A stretch of 64,000 bases of DNA from Arenibacter certesii DSM 19833 (GCF_000429545.1 NZ_AUCB01000026.1:1-64000), one strand, 5' to 3'. Numbered from the stretch's first letter, positions 19,077 through 27,921 are shown. The notes: generated from the sequence alone by a model not told the origin. Numbers and translations are program-made.

Positions 19077-19488
19077 TTATCACTATTTAACGGATTTTCA
19101 GATAGACAATGAAGCCGAGTACAGCGATTGGATAGATAGGATTATAATTTCAGAAAATGCTACTCAAGGTCAACTAGATTTTATTTTCTGCGACGATGAA
19201 TATCTTCTTAAAATAAATCAGGATTATTTACAGCACGATACATTTACAGATATTATAACCTTCCCATATGGGGACGATCAAAATATAGCTGGAGACATTT
19301 TCATTTCAGTTGAGCGTGTTCGGGAAAACGCAAAGACATTCAAGGTAGAATTTGAGTCGGAATTGCGACGAGTTATGTCTCACGGCATTCTTCATATGTT
19401 AGGTTTTGGCGATAAAAACGACCAAGAAATCCAGTTGATGAGAGAAAAGGAAAACGAAAAACTAAAATTGTTCCACGTGGAACACTAG
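19069..19488 (+). CDS. ybeY: Endoribonuclease YbeY (16S rRNA maturation)
   Basis: A 139-residue zinc-dependent endoribonuclease family involved in 16S rRNA 3' maturation and ribosome quality control. The family motif is seen as MSHGILHMLGFGDKND. The two HGxLH histidines are present, but the third ligand position of the common HGxLHLxGyDH motif is Asp rather than His, a variant I believe is usual in Bacteroidota. FTDIITFPYG and AGDIFISVERV are the other conserved blocks. Its start overlaps the DUF4175 gene by 8 bp and mnmG begins 6 bp after its stop. Its last codons (FHVEH) are formed by a perfect parS-like palindrome. Confidence 0.93.
   Translation: MIDYHYLTDFQIDNEAEYSDWIDRIIISENATQGQLDFIFCDDEYLLKINQDYLQHDTFTDIITFPYGDDQNIAGDIFISVERVRENAKTFKVEFESELRRVMSHGILHMLGFGDKNDQEIQLMREKENEKLKLFHVEH
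19469..19484. other. parS: parS-like ParB binding site 1, inside ybeY 3' end
   Basis: TGTTCCACGTGGAACA is a perfect 16-bp palindrome. It matches the known ParB site (TGTTTCACGTGAAACA in B. subtilis, GTTCCACGTGGAAC core in Pseudomonas) in all but the symmetric T/A to C/G pair. It encodes the FHVE part of the YbeY C-terminus. Only two copies were found by eye in the window, 1.96 kb apart. Confidence 0.85.
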
Positions 19489-19494
19489 AGAAAT

Positions 19495-21363
19495 ATGTTC
19501 GACAAAGTATACGATGTTATAGTAGTAGGAGGGGGACACGCAGGGGCGGAAGCTGCAGCTGCAGCAGCTAATTTAGGTTCTAAAACCTTATTAGTTACCA
19601 TGAGCTTACAAAATATAGGACAAATGTCTTGTAATCCCGCTATGGGCGGAATTGCAAAAGGACAGATTGTTAGAGAAATTGATGCCTTAGGCGGATATAG
19701 CGGAATCATAACAGATAAAAGCGCGATCCAATTTAAAATGCTTAACAAAAGCAAAGGTCCCGCAATGTGGAGTCCAAGGGCGCAGTGTGATAGAATGCGT
19801 TTTGCTGAAGAATGGAGAATAGCTCTAGAAAACACACCCAATGTAGATTTCTATCAGGAAATGGTTTCCGGTTTATTAATAGAAGAAAACAAAGTTGTTG
19901 GTGTAAGAACCAGTATGGGTTTAGAAATAAAATCGAAATCCGTTGTTTTAACCAACGGAACTTTTCTGAACGGATTAATCCATATTGGAGATAAACAAAT
20001 GGGTGGTGGTAGATCAGGGGAAAAGGCCTCCACAGGAATTACCGAACAATTAGTAGCATTAGGTTTTGATAGTGGCCGAATGAAAACTGGTACTCCTCCG
20101 AGAGTAGACGGAAGATCGTTAGATTATTCTGTAATGATTCCCCAACCAGGTGACCTACATCCAGAAACTTTTTCTTACCTAGACACCAAACCACTTGCCA
20201 CACAAAGAGAATGTCATATGTCTCATACCAGTGCGCTTGTTCACGATTTATTGAGAGAAGGTTTTGATAGATCTCCTATGTTTAATGGCAGAATCAAAAG
20301 TTTAGGTCCAAGATACTGTCCGTCCATAGAAGATAAAATAAATCGTTTTGCAGACAAGGACAGTCACCAACTGTTTGTTGAACCAGAAGGGTGGAATACC
20401 GTAGAGGTGTATGTAAACGGATTCTCTACATCACTACCAGAAGATGTTCAATTTAAAGCATTGCGCTCCGTAAAAGGATTTGAAAAAGTAAAATTCTTTA
20501 GACCAGGATACGCAATTGAATATGATTATTTTCCTCCAACCCAATTAAAACATACCTTAGAAACTAAATTAATAGACCACCTTTATTTTGCAGGACAGAT
20601 CAACGGAACAACCGGATATGAAGAAGCAGCCTCCCAAGGTTTAATGGCTGGAATAAATGCTCACCTTAAATTAAATGAGAAAGATCCATTTATTCTACAG
20701 AGAGATGAAGCTTACATTGGAGTATTAATAGATGACCTTATAACTAAAGGCACAGAAGAACCCTATAGAATGTTCACTTCAAGAGCAGAATATAGAACAC
20801 TGTTAAGGCAAGATAACGCAGATTTAAGACTAACTCCTAAGAGCTTTAAAATTGGTTTAGCTACAAAAGAAAGAATGGAGAGAATGGAGTTAAAAGAAAA
20901 ACAATCCAATTCTTTTATACAGTTCTTTAAAGAAACAAGCTTCTCACCAGAAGAAGTAAACCCAATATTAGAACGACTAGATTCTTCCTTGGTTAAACAG
21001 CCAGATAAAATGTTTAAGGTCTTTTCTAGACCTAAAGTCACTATGGACCACATGAAGGAATTAGATGTAGTATCTACCTATATTAACCAAAACAGTTTAG
21101 ATAGGGAAGTGTTAGAGCAAACGGAAATTCAAGTTAAATACTCTGGGTATATCGCTAAAGAAAAAAACAATGCCGATAAACTTCAGCGTTTAGAAAACAT
21201 AAAAATTCCAGCAGATTTCGATTACAGTAATATTAAATCTTTGTCTTTTGAAGCAAGAGAAAAGCTAAAATCAATAAAGCCAATTAGCATTTCACAAGCA
21301 TCAAGAATTAGCGGAGTATCTCCAAGTGACATAAGTGTCCTTCTAGTTTATATGGGTAGATAG
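19495..21363 (+). CDS. mnmG: tRNA uridine-5-carboxymethylaminomethyl modification enzyme MnmG (GidA)
   Basis: FAD-dependent enzyme that, with MnmE, installs cmnm5 at wobble U34 of certain tRNAs. The 622-residue length is normal. It has the Rossmann FAD motif VIVVGGGHAGAEAAAAAANL at residues 7-26 and the family blocks SCNPAMGGIAKGQIVREID, TGTPPRVDGRSLDY and GYEEAASQGLMAGINAHLK. The C-terminal helical MnmE/tRNA-binding domain (about 550-622, ending SGVSPSDISVLLVY) is intact. It is third in the DUF4175-ybeY-mnmG operon and is bracketed by two parS-like sites. mnmG is often near chromosome origins, which fits the candidate origin 15 kb away. Confidence 0.97.
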   Translation: MFDKVYDVIVVGGGHAGAEAAAAAANLGSKTLLVTMSLQNIGQMSCNPAMGGIAKGQIVREIDALGGYSGIITDKSAIQFKMLNKSKGPAMWSPRAQCDRMRFAEEWRIALENTPNVDFYQEMVSGLLIEENKVVGVRTSMGLEIKSKSVVLTNGTFLNGLIHIGDKQMGGGRSGEKASTGITEQLVALGFDSGRMKTGTPPRVDGRSLDYSVMIPQPGDLHPETFSYLDTKPLATQRECHMSHTSALVHDLLREGFDRSPMFNGRIKSLGPRYCPSIEDKINRFADKDSHQLFVEPEGWNTVEVYVNGFSTSLPEDVQFKALRSVKGFEKVKFFRPGYAIEYDYFPPTQLKHTLETKLIDHLYFAGQINGTTGYEEAASQGLMAGINAHLKLNEKDPFILQRDEAYIGVLIDDLITKGTEEPYRMFTSRAEYRTLLRQDNADLRLTPKSFKIGLATKERMERMELKEKQSNSFIQFFKETSFSPEEVNPILERLDSSLVKQPDKMFKVFSRPKVTMDHMKELDVVSTYINQNSLDREVLEQTEIQVKYSGYIAKEKNNADKLQRLENIKIPADFDYSNIKSLSFEAREKLKSIKPISISQASRISGVSPSDISVLLVYMGR

Positions 21364-21415
21364 TTATATTTTGGATATGCTATCGAAATAAACCCTATAA
21401 ATAGTAGTTTAAACA

Positions 21416-21453
21416 AAAATAGCTAATGTTCCACGTGGAACATTAGCTATTTT
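21416..21453 (+). terminator. 38-bp perfect palindrome, mnmG terminator built around parS
   Basis: Both 19-nt arms (AAAATAGCTAATGTTCCAC and its exact complement) are perfect, centred at 21434/21435, with A-run and T-run ends as in an intrinsic terminator 53 bp after the mnmG stop. The central 16 bp is the parS-like site. Confidence 0.7.
21427..21442. other. parS: parS-like ParB binding site 2, downstream of mnmG
   Basis: Identical to site 1 (TGTTCCACGTGGAACA), noncoding, at the centre of the 38-bp palindrome. Its recurrence 1.96 kb from site 1 argues against chance. Confidence 0.85.
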
Positions 21454-21916
21454 AATACGCAATATATTGATAATCACTAATTTAATATATTTACAAAAGC
21501 CCAATATAGCCATATTCAATAGAAATAAGGCCTCCTAATACATCTAAAAGGCAATACATAATCCGTTAGAAGTTCTTTTGACCAATACTACCTAAATACT
21601 TAATAGTAAGGGAGCGTTAATTTCAGAGGTAAACTAACCACCGCTAAGATTCTAAACAGTAAAAAATAAAAAGGAACCATATCAAGCAACAATACCTAGT
21701 TGTTGAAAATTGAAAGACTACTTCCTTCTAATCATCTTTAAATTAATTGAACGTTTAAAAGTACCATCATAGTAAAATTAACTTAATATCATTAAAAAAG
21801 GGGAAACATGTAACCAATAAGTACTAAAACCCGTCTTACATAATGGGTCATTAAATCCTTTTTATTTCCCTCTCAATTAAAGTATCTTCGTCACAATTTA
21901 AACGCTATTTGGAAAA

Positions 21917-22765
21917 ATGAAATCCAATGATTTATATTTAGATTGTAAAGACCATTCCGTAAGTGGTGAAAATTTTCAACTGCTATACCAAGCTAAAACG
22001 GATATGTTAGTTACCAATCCACAGCCAGAAAATTTAGAACAATATTATCAGAGCGATGATTATATTTCCCATACCGATTCCAATAAAACCATCGTCGATA
22101 AAGTATATCAGACGGTAAAAATTTTTAATTTAAAATCTAAAACCAATCTTATAAGGAGATATTCTAACGACGGTACAAATCTTTTAGATGTAGGTTCGGG
22201 GACGGGAGACTTTTTAATGGCCGCTAAAAAGAAAGGATGGAAAACAATAGGAGTGGAACCCAATACTAAAGCGAGAACAAAAGCTAAAGAAAAAGGGGTG
22301 GAGGTAGTATCTAACGTAGAAATGATTTCCAACACAAAATTTGATACAATTACCTTATGGCATGTTCTAGAACATCTCCCTAATTTGGAAGAACAGATAA
22401 AAACCTTAACCGGTCTTCTAGCAGAAAATGGAACGCTTATAATTGCAGTACCAAATTACAAATCATACGATGCTAAATATTATAAAAGCAATTGGGCAGC
22501 ATTTGATGTCCCAAGACACTTATGGCACTTTTCAAAAAATAGCATCTCGGCGCTGTTTGAAAAACATAATTTTAGAGTTGTTAAAACTAAGCCGATGCTT
22601 TTTGATGCGTTTTACGTTTCCCTATTATCTGAAAAATATAAATCAAAGAAACAGAATTTTATAAAAGCGATTTATATCGGATTAAAATCAAATATCTACG
22701 GTTGGAGAACCAAAGAGTATTCCTCGCATATATATATCCTTAAAAATGCTTCAAACGTAATTTAA
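21917..22765 (+). CDS. Class I SAM-dependent methyltransferase
   Basis: A 282-residue protein. Residues ~8-60 are a short N-terminal region (LDCKDHSVSGENFQLL), then a Methyltransf_23-type Rossmann domain. Motif I is LLDVGSGTGDFL (about 92-103), motif II acidic VEPN, and the motif IV-like TLWHVLEHLPN. A C-terminal PRHLWHFS block is common in Bacteroidota envelope or polysaccharide methyltransferases. The substrate is not evident. It is an unlikely arsenite methyltransferase because no conserved cysteine trio of ArsM was seen. It precedes the Skp-like lipoprotein gene by 270 bp. Confidence 0.85.
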   Translation: MKSNDLYLDCKDHSVSGENFQLLYQAKTDMLVTNPQPENLEQYYQSDDYISHTDSNKTIVDKVYQTVKIFNLKSKTNLIRRYSNDGTNLLDVGSGTGDFLMAAKKKGWKTIGVEPNTKARTKAKEKGVEVVSNVEMISNTKFDTITLWHVLEHLPNLEEQIKTLTGLLAENGTLIIAVPNYKSYDAKYYKSNWAAFDVPRHLWHFSKNSISALFEKHNFRVVKTKPMLFDAFYVSLLSEKYKSKKQNFIKAIYIGLKSNIYGWRTKEYSSHIYILKNASNVI

Positions 22766-23034
22766 TCGCGTTTAATGCCGATTTATAAGGCATACTATCC
22801 AACCATATTGCCTAGATATAGAAACTGTCTTAAAACGGATGTATGAAGGTATATTTTAATAAATATAATCTATAACAGTGGATTTATCTATCAATAATCC
22901 TTATATTAATATAATTGGAAAAATTAATTCGTGAGCTTAACAAAAAAAATATTCATGAAAATCGGAATCCGCACAATTTTTTACAATTAATAAAAAAGCT
23001 TTTCTATTTTTACGCAAAATATAAAAACGGGAAA

Positions 23035-23541
23035 ATGAAAAAATTAGTTTTGGCTTTGGTGTTTTTAGGAATGCTTTCTTGCCAACAAGAAAAAATAGGA
23101 TTTGTTGATAACGTAAAGTTAATGGATTCTTATAAAGAAAAGTTGGATGTTGAAAATAGATTCAAATCCCGTTCAGAAAGATTTACCAAAAAAAGAGATA
23201 GCATCTCCCAAGCATTCCAAATTGAAGCTCAAGCTTTTCAAGCAAAAGCACAAAAATTATCTCAAGCCAAAGCTCAGGAAGAATACGGAGCATTACAGCA
23301 ACGAAGTCAATTTATTGGTCAACAATTACAACAAGAAGAACAAGAGCTTCAGATGAAAGGCCAAACTGAAATGGATAGTCTAGTGTCTAAAGTAAAAAAG
23401 GAAATAAAAAAATATGGAAAAGCTAATGGATATTCTTTTATCCTTAGTGGAGGAGAAGGGGGTAGTGTTCTTTATGGAACAGAAGCCCATGACATAACCG
23501 ACGCCATTGTTAAAATATTGAATGATAAATACGAAGAATAA
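23035..23541 (+). CDS. OmpH/Skp-like periplasmic chaperone, predicted lipoprotein
   Basis: A 168-residue protein from the ATG at 23035. An in-frame extension of 40 codons upstream lacks signal character and is rejected because residues 1-18 (MKKLVLALVFLGMLSC) form a lipoprotein signal with lipobox GMLSC. KIGFVDNVKLMDSY is the first strand of the Skp core. The middle is a Gln/Ala/Lys-rich helical pair (QAQAFQAKAQKLSQAKAQ), and the C-terminus has the YSFILSGGEGGSVLYG strand typical of OmpH. Skp holds unfolded outer-membrane proteins. A lipid-anchored form would act at a membrane surface. An intrinsic terminator follows. Confidence 0.85.
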   Translation: MKKLVLALVFLGMLSCQQEKIGFVDNVKLMDSYKEKLDVENRFKSRSERFTKKRDSISQAFQIEAQAFQAKAQKLSQAKAQEEYGALQQRSQFIGQQLQQEEQELQMKGQTEMDSLVSKVKKEIKKYGKANGYSFILSGGEGGSVLYGTEAHDITDAIVKILNDKYEE

Positions 23542-23570
23542 AGAATACCTTATTATCGTAAGTAGTACTG

Positions 23571-23600
23571 AAGCCTTGGGTTAGAAATCCAAGGCTTTTT
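23571..23600 (+). terminator. Intrinsic terminator of Skp-like gene
   Basis: AAGCCTTGG/CCAAGGCTT is a perfect 9-bp stem (23571-23579 with 23589-23597) with a 9-nt loop, running into a T tract. Confidence 0.85.
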
Positions 23601-23985
23601 CTATTTTATAGGTGCAGACCCTCTAAAATTAAACCCTATATTTAATCTAAAAGGAGTTCTACCTATATAGAAACGCATAGCACAAGTTCTTTATAGTAAA
23701 ACTGTTAGATATAAAAAGGTATCCTACAACATTTAGTAGCGCTCCCAATAAGACTTTTAAAAAAGAGCGAACCCTAATTTGTGGAAAAATAATCATACCC
23801 TACTTAGTTAATAAAATACGAAACAACTTTTATCAATAGGGGTTTTAATGATAAAAATCCCTTAAGAATTTATATTGTACGAAAAAACTTAAAGAACGAT
23901 AAGAAATATAATTCAAACTTTTACAATATTCTTCAATTTTATGTTAATTTTTAACAACATAACGAGAATATTGTCCTCTTCATCG

Positions 23986-23993
23986 TACTTTTG
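23986..23993 (+). promoter_or_regulatory. -7 promoter element for T9SS type A protein
   Basis: TACTTTTG is an exact TAnnTTTG match about 160 bp before the start of the secreted protein gene. Confidence 0.5.
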
Positions 23994-24152
23994 CGTTCAC
24001 CCCACTTAACAATAAATTAAGAAAGGTTGAAATAAATGAATTAACTTTTTGAAGTACTAATTAAAGTAATCAATTTAACCATCAATCATTTAGATTTATT
24101 ATTAGCATAATTATCAAAACGAGAAATTAACACTAACTGACATCTGGAAACT

Positions 24153-26483
24153 ATGAAAACAAAAATTACTCTATTATTATTAATGAATTTCTTTTTTATA
24201 ACGCATCTCTCCGCACAATGTTCGGGAGCTGATTTTGAAGAAAAGAATGGAATTGCCATTTTAGAAATGGAAGCCAAAACAGCAGGAAGCTGGAGAAAGG
24301 AAGCACGTTCTGGTGCTTCAGCTGGTTCAGCTATAGTATACAGGGGAAGTAATTCCTTTAGCGGACCAAGTAGTTCCGTTATTACCTATAATGTGAAAAT
24401 TAATTCTCCCGGTACTTATCGTTTTATATGGAGAAACAGTATCGCCATTATTGCGAGTTCTAATGCTGCGACAGAACATAACGATTCTTGGTTAAAAATA
24501 AACGCTAGCAATTTTTTTGGTTTAAAAGGTTCTCACAGAGTTTACCCAAAAGGTTCTGGTAAATCACCAGTGCCAAATGGCGCTGGAGGAGGGGGATATT
24601 TTAAAATATTCACTAATATTATAAACTGGAGTTGGTCTACACAGACCAGTGATCACGATGATCATTATATCTATGCTACATTTAATAACCCAGGTGTATA
24701 CTCCATACAAGTATCAGGAAGGTCTCAAGGGCATTCTATTGATAGAATGGTACTTTATAAAGAGAGTAATTATAGTGCATCACAGGCACAAAATTTGGCA
24801 ACATCACAAACAAATTGTACAGGCGGTTCTACCCCTCCACCAACAACTCCTCCAACTACCAATGTAGCTCCAACCGTGAGTTTTACCAACATAAAAAACG
24901 GACAAGTTTTCCCAGTAGGGAGTAGTTTTCCCGTAGGAATAGCTGCAAAAGATTCCGATGGAAGTATAAGCAAACATCAGATCTATGTAAACAACGCATT
25001 GGTGGACACTGACGGGGCAAATTATTCACCGCATCAACTCACCAAATTAACTGCAGGAAGTTATACGGTAAAAGCAACTGTTACCGACAACCGCGGCGCA
25101 ACCGGTTCAGCTACAGTAAACTTTGTTGTTGGCAGTGGTACAACACCCCCAACAACACCACCAACTACCCCCCCTTCAGGTAATAATCCACCTTCTGTTA
25201 GTTTTACCAACATAAGTAATGGACAAAATTTTGTTGTAGGAAGCAGTTTCCCGATTCTTATCGCAGCAACTGATTCCGATGGTAGTATCAGTAAACATCA
25301 GATTTACGTGAACGGAAAATTAGTAGATACGGACGGTGCAACCTATACTGCACATCCACTTACCAAATTAAGTGCAGGAAGCTATACCATCAAAGCAACT
25401 GTTACCGATAATAAAGGAGCTGCTACCTCTGCAACGGTAAACTTTACTGTAGGTGGAAGTACGACCACACCACCGACAACACCGCCCACAACACCACCAA
25501 CAGGAGGAAATACTCCCCCTACGGTGAGGATTTCTACTTTAACTGATGGACAAACTGTTAAAGTTGGTAGCACGGTATCTGTTGGCGTGATTGCAAATGA
25601 TAGTGACGGTAGTATTGCTAAGCATCAAATTTTTGTGAACGGCATATTGGTAGATACCGATGGCGCCAATTTTACTCCACATCCCATTGTTGGAATTAAA
25701 GCTGGTAACCATCAAATTAAAGCAACAGTTACGGATAATAAAGGGGCAACAGCAACAACTACGATAAATATCGTAGCAGGTACTGGAACACCTACAACGC
25801 CCACACCTCCAACAACACCAACCAATCCTACCATTAGCTTAGATTTGATAAAAGCATCTACAAATGCAAAAATTACTTCGATTTCTAATGGTGTTTCCTT
25901 AAGTTCAACCAATGCACAAGGAATGAACATAAGAGCAAATGCTCCTAGTGGAACAAAAAGTGTTGTGTTTAGACTTTCTGGCACCCAATCTAGGTACTGG
26001 GTTGAATCTGCCGCTCCTTATGCCTTATTTGGCGATATAGGTGGTAATTACAACCCTCATAACCTTCCGAATGGATCGTATACTTTAAGTGCCTCGGCAT
26101 ATTCATCTAATGGTGGATCTGGAACACTAATTGCTAATTCTACTATAAGTTTTACAGTAGGTGGTGCTTCCACTTTTAATGCCTTAAGTGCAAGAAGCAA
26201 TTCGAGACCTGATAGAAGCGATAAAACAATTGCCTATCCAAATCCTGTTCAGACTGATGGAAGGGTATCCCTAAAATTAGCTGAGGGTAAGTCGGGTGAG
26301 CATACCTATTATATCACCAATTCGCTTGGAATTCAAATTGATCAAGGTAAATTTAAAATCCAAGGTTCACAGAAGGAAGTTGATTTACAACTTTCGAATG
26401 TAGGAAGACAAATACCTGGTGTTTATTACCTCACTATATTAAATGGAAATTCTAAGGAAACAATCCCATTAATTAGAGAGTAA
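24153..26483 (+). CDS. Secreted multidomain protein with three Ig repeats and T9SS type A sorting domain
   Basis: A 776-residue protein with a signal peptide at 1-22 (ITHLSAQ). Residues ~23-205 form a tryptophan- and aromatic-rich domain that may bind carbohydrate, resembling by eye the C-terminal module of some glycoside hydrolases. Three near-identical bacterial Ig (Big_7-like) repeats lie at about 236-328, 344-434 and 453-544, each with DSDGSI.KHQI(Y/F)VN..LVDTDGA and AGxxxxKATVTDN.GA, joined by Thr/Pro linkers. A fourth, different beta domain spans about 554-671. The C-terminal ~80 residues (AYPNPVQTDGRVSL to the end) are a type A (Por) sorting domain. No catalytic domain was found, so it is likely a surface-anchored binding protein. 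It has its own promoter and terminator. Confidence 0.85.
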   Translation: MKTKITLLLLMNFFFITHLSAQCSGADFEEKNGIAILEMEAKTAGSWRKEARSGASAGSAIVYRGSNSFSGPSSSVITYNVKINSPGTYRFIWRNSIAIIASSNAATEHNDSWLKINASNFFGLKGSHRVYPKGSGKSPVPNGAGGGGYFKIFTNIINWSWSTQTSDHDDHYIYATFNNPGVYSIQVSGRSQGHSIDRMVLYKESNYSASQAQNLATSQTNCTGGSTPPPTTPPTTNVAPTVSFTNIKNGQVFPVGSSFPVGIAAKDSDGSISKHQIYVNNALVDTDGANYSPHQLTKLTAGSYTVKATVTDNRGATGSATVNFVVGSGTTPPTTPPTTPPSGNNPPSVSFTNISNGQNFVVGSSFPILIAATDSDGSISKHQIYVNGKLVDTDGATYTAHPLTKLSAGSYTIKATVTDNKGAATSATVNFTVGGSTTTPPTTPPTTPPTGGNTPPTVRISTLTDGQTVKVGSTVSVGVIANDSDGSIAKHQIFVNGILVDTDGANFTPHPIVGIKAGNHQIKATVTDNKGATATTTINIVAGTGTPTTPTPPTTPTNPTISLDLIKASTNAKITSISNGVSLSSTNAQGMNIRANAPSGTKSVVFRLSGTQSRYWVESAAPYALFGDIGGNYNPHNLPNGSYTLSASAYSSNGGSGTLIANSTISFTVGGASTFNALSARSNSRPDRSDKTIAYPNPVQTDGRVSLKLAEGKSGEHTYYITNSLGIQIDQGKFKIQGSQKEVDLQLSNVGRQIPGVYYLTILNGNSKETIPLIRE
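24861..25785 (+). repeat. Three tandem ~275-320 bp Ig-domain repeats with Thr/Pro linkers
   Basis: Units near 24861-25137, 25185-25455 and 25512-25785 are similar at DNA as well as protein level (for example GATTCCGATGG and AGCAACTGTTACCGA recur), separated by ACA/CCA-rich linkers coding TPPTTPPTTPP. Unlike the SprB array, these look recently duplicated. Confidence 0.8.
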
Positions 26484-26503
26484 AAAAAGGATTAAAAAAG
26501 TTT

Positions 26504-26539
26504 AAAAATCAGCTTCCGAGACGAAGCTGATTTTTTTTT
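26504..26539 (+). terminator. Intrinsic terminator of T9SS type A protein
   Basis: A perfect 13-bp stem AAAAATCAGCTTC/GAAGCTGATTTTT (26504-26516 with 26523-26535) with a 6-nt loop, inside a run of nine T residues. Confidence 0.9.
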
Positions 26540-26650
26540 ATTTTAAATATAAGAATCCCATAACTTGTAATGAACTACAAGGGGAACCGACCAAATAACT
26601 ATTACTATTATTGTATGTTTACCAATTAACTATGATTTAGGTCCAAGACA

Positions 26651-27349
26651 ATGGAAAATAAAACCGCCATACTTGTTTTTGCCAATTCTGCTAGGGAAGA
26701 AATTAAGCATAAGGAAATCCCTGGTGGCGGAGCTTTATTCAACGGACTAACAACACATACGTTAAAAACCGTAGAAAATACAAAATTGCCCTTTTTCCAT
26801 TGCACCGAGCAGCAGCAATGGGGAAATAGTTTTGGGGAACGTTTTCTAAATGCCATAAATTGGGTATTTGATAAAGGTTACCAAAACGTCATCACAATTG
26901 GTAACGATACCCCACAATTAACAACAAATCTAATTTTAAATACGCATTCACAATTAACAGACAATAAAATAGTATTAGGACCCTCTTGCGATGGTGGATT
27001 CTACCTAATGGGATTTCATAAATCATTATTAAAAATTATAGGAGAGGACCAATTTAAAAACCTCCCATGGAAAACTGCCAGTTTAAACAATACACTAAAT
27101 AAACTTTTAAAATTTATAAATGGGACAACTGTAAGTTTACCTACTTTACAAGATCTAGATGATCTAAGTGACGTGAAAACATTAATGGACCTATACCCAA
27201 CCTTTACAAACAAAATTAGGGCAATACTGAGGTCTATCTTTCGAACCGTTATAAACATAATTGCATTACCTCTTCAGTTAACCCGCTTATATTTTTTTAA
27301 CTACTACTTTAATAAAGGTTCTCCAGCACTAGAATTATCAAAAATATAA
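26651..27349 (+). CDS. DUF2064 / TIGR04282-type glycosyltransferase-like protein (arsenosugar set)
   Basis: A 232-residue protein with a GT-A-like nucleotide-sugar fold: TAILVFANSARE at the N-terminus, VITIGNDTPQLT (acidic D in the DxD-like position) and GPSCDGGFYLMGFHKS, the signature of DUF2064 proteins. Members of this family are repeatedly encoded beside ArsS and are named as arsenosugar biosynthesis glycosyltransferases. The extra ~35 hydrophobic/basic C-terminal residues (about 196-225) may contact the membrane. It precedes the AhpD-like gene by 173 bp and the radical SAM gene. The family assignment is good. The substrate is inferred from context only. Confidence 0.8.
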   Translation: MENKTAILVFANSAREEIKHKEIPGGGALFNGLTTHTLKTVENTKLPFFHCTEQQQWGNSFGERFLNAINWVFDKGYQNVITIGNDTPQLTTNLILNTHSQLTDNKIVLGPSCDGGFYLMGFHKSLLKIIGEDQFKNLPWKTASLNNTLNKLLKFINGTTVSLPTLQDLDDLSDVKTLMDLYPTFTNKIRAILRSIFRTVINIIALPLQLTRLYFFNYYFNKGSPALELSKI

Positions 27350-27522
27350 TTCGAAGATATTTAAAATTTGTTGCCCAGTAGCGCCAAAATTTTATGACCT
27401 CTTTATCCATTTTCGGATATGCAATTCTATAAAATAATCCATTTAATAAACACAGGTACCATCAAGCAGTTAAACCTTGTGATACCCTATTTACTATAAC
27501 ATTAATTTTAAAGACAATAACA

Positions 27523-27858
27523 ATGGCAGATACATACTACAATCCAGCAGACTTAAGAAAATTTGGCAAAATAAGCGAATGGAGTGAGGAATTAGGAACT
27601 AAATTTTTTGATTATTATGGAAAGGTCTTTGAAGAAGGTGCACTAAGTGCAAGAGAAAAATCCCTTATCGCCCTAGCGGTATCACATGTGGTAAAATGTC
27701 CCTATTGTATTGATGCGTATACCAAAGACGGCCTAGAGAAAGGTATTACGAAGGAAGAAATGATGGAGGCTGTCCATGTAGGCGCAGCCATAGAAGGAGG
27801 GGCTACATTAGTACACGGGGTGCAAATGATGAACAAATACAACAAATTAAGCATGTAG
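27523..27858 (+). CDS. Arsenosugar biosynthesis-associated peroxidase-like protein (CMD/AhpD fold)
   Basis: A 111-residue carboxymuconolactone decarboxylase-fold protein. KSLIALAVSHVVKCPYCIDAYT holds the CxxC redox pair (CPYC) and is followed by AVHVGAAIEGGATLVHG, the AhpD-like histidine segment. Small CMD proteins of this type sit next to ArsS genes in many bacteria. It begins 173 bp after the glycosyltransferase gene and ends 63 bp before arsS. It probably acts in thiol redox steps linked to the arsenosugar pathway, which is inference from context. Confidence 0.85.
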   Translation: MADTYYNPADLRKFGKISEWSEELGTKFFDYYGKVFEEGALSAREKSLIALAVSHVVKCPYCIDAYTKDGLEKGITKEEMMEAVHVGAAIEGGATLVHGVQMMNKYNKLSM

Positions 27859-27921
27859 TTTATCGCCATACAGAAATAGTCAAAGTAGGATTATGAGTCT
27901 AATAGATCTGGAAAGAAGCAC

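Larger units (their letters stand above)
21364..21916. other. Intergenic region mnmG to methyltransferase
   Basis: The 553-bp gap holds the parS/terminator palindrome at 21416-21453. A near-consensus -7 box TATCTTCG lies at 21883-21890, 27 bp before the next ATG. In between is AT-rich sequence with many in-frame stops and no recognisable RNA gene. Confidence 0.5.
23542..24152. other. Intergenic region upstream of T9SS type A protein
   Basis: The 611-bp gap contains the terminator at 23571-23600 and an exact -7 box at 23986-23993, implying a leader of about 150 nt for the downstream surface protein. The rest is AT-rich. No RNA gene was recognised, though a long leader could hold regulatory structure. 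Confidence 0.5.

Noticed and set aside
22915-23034. 40-codon N-terminal extension of the Skp-like protein
   Set aside because: It would bury the lipoprotein signal that begins at the ATG at 23035.
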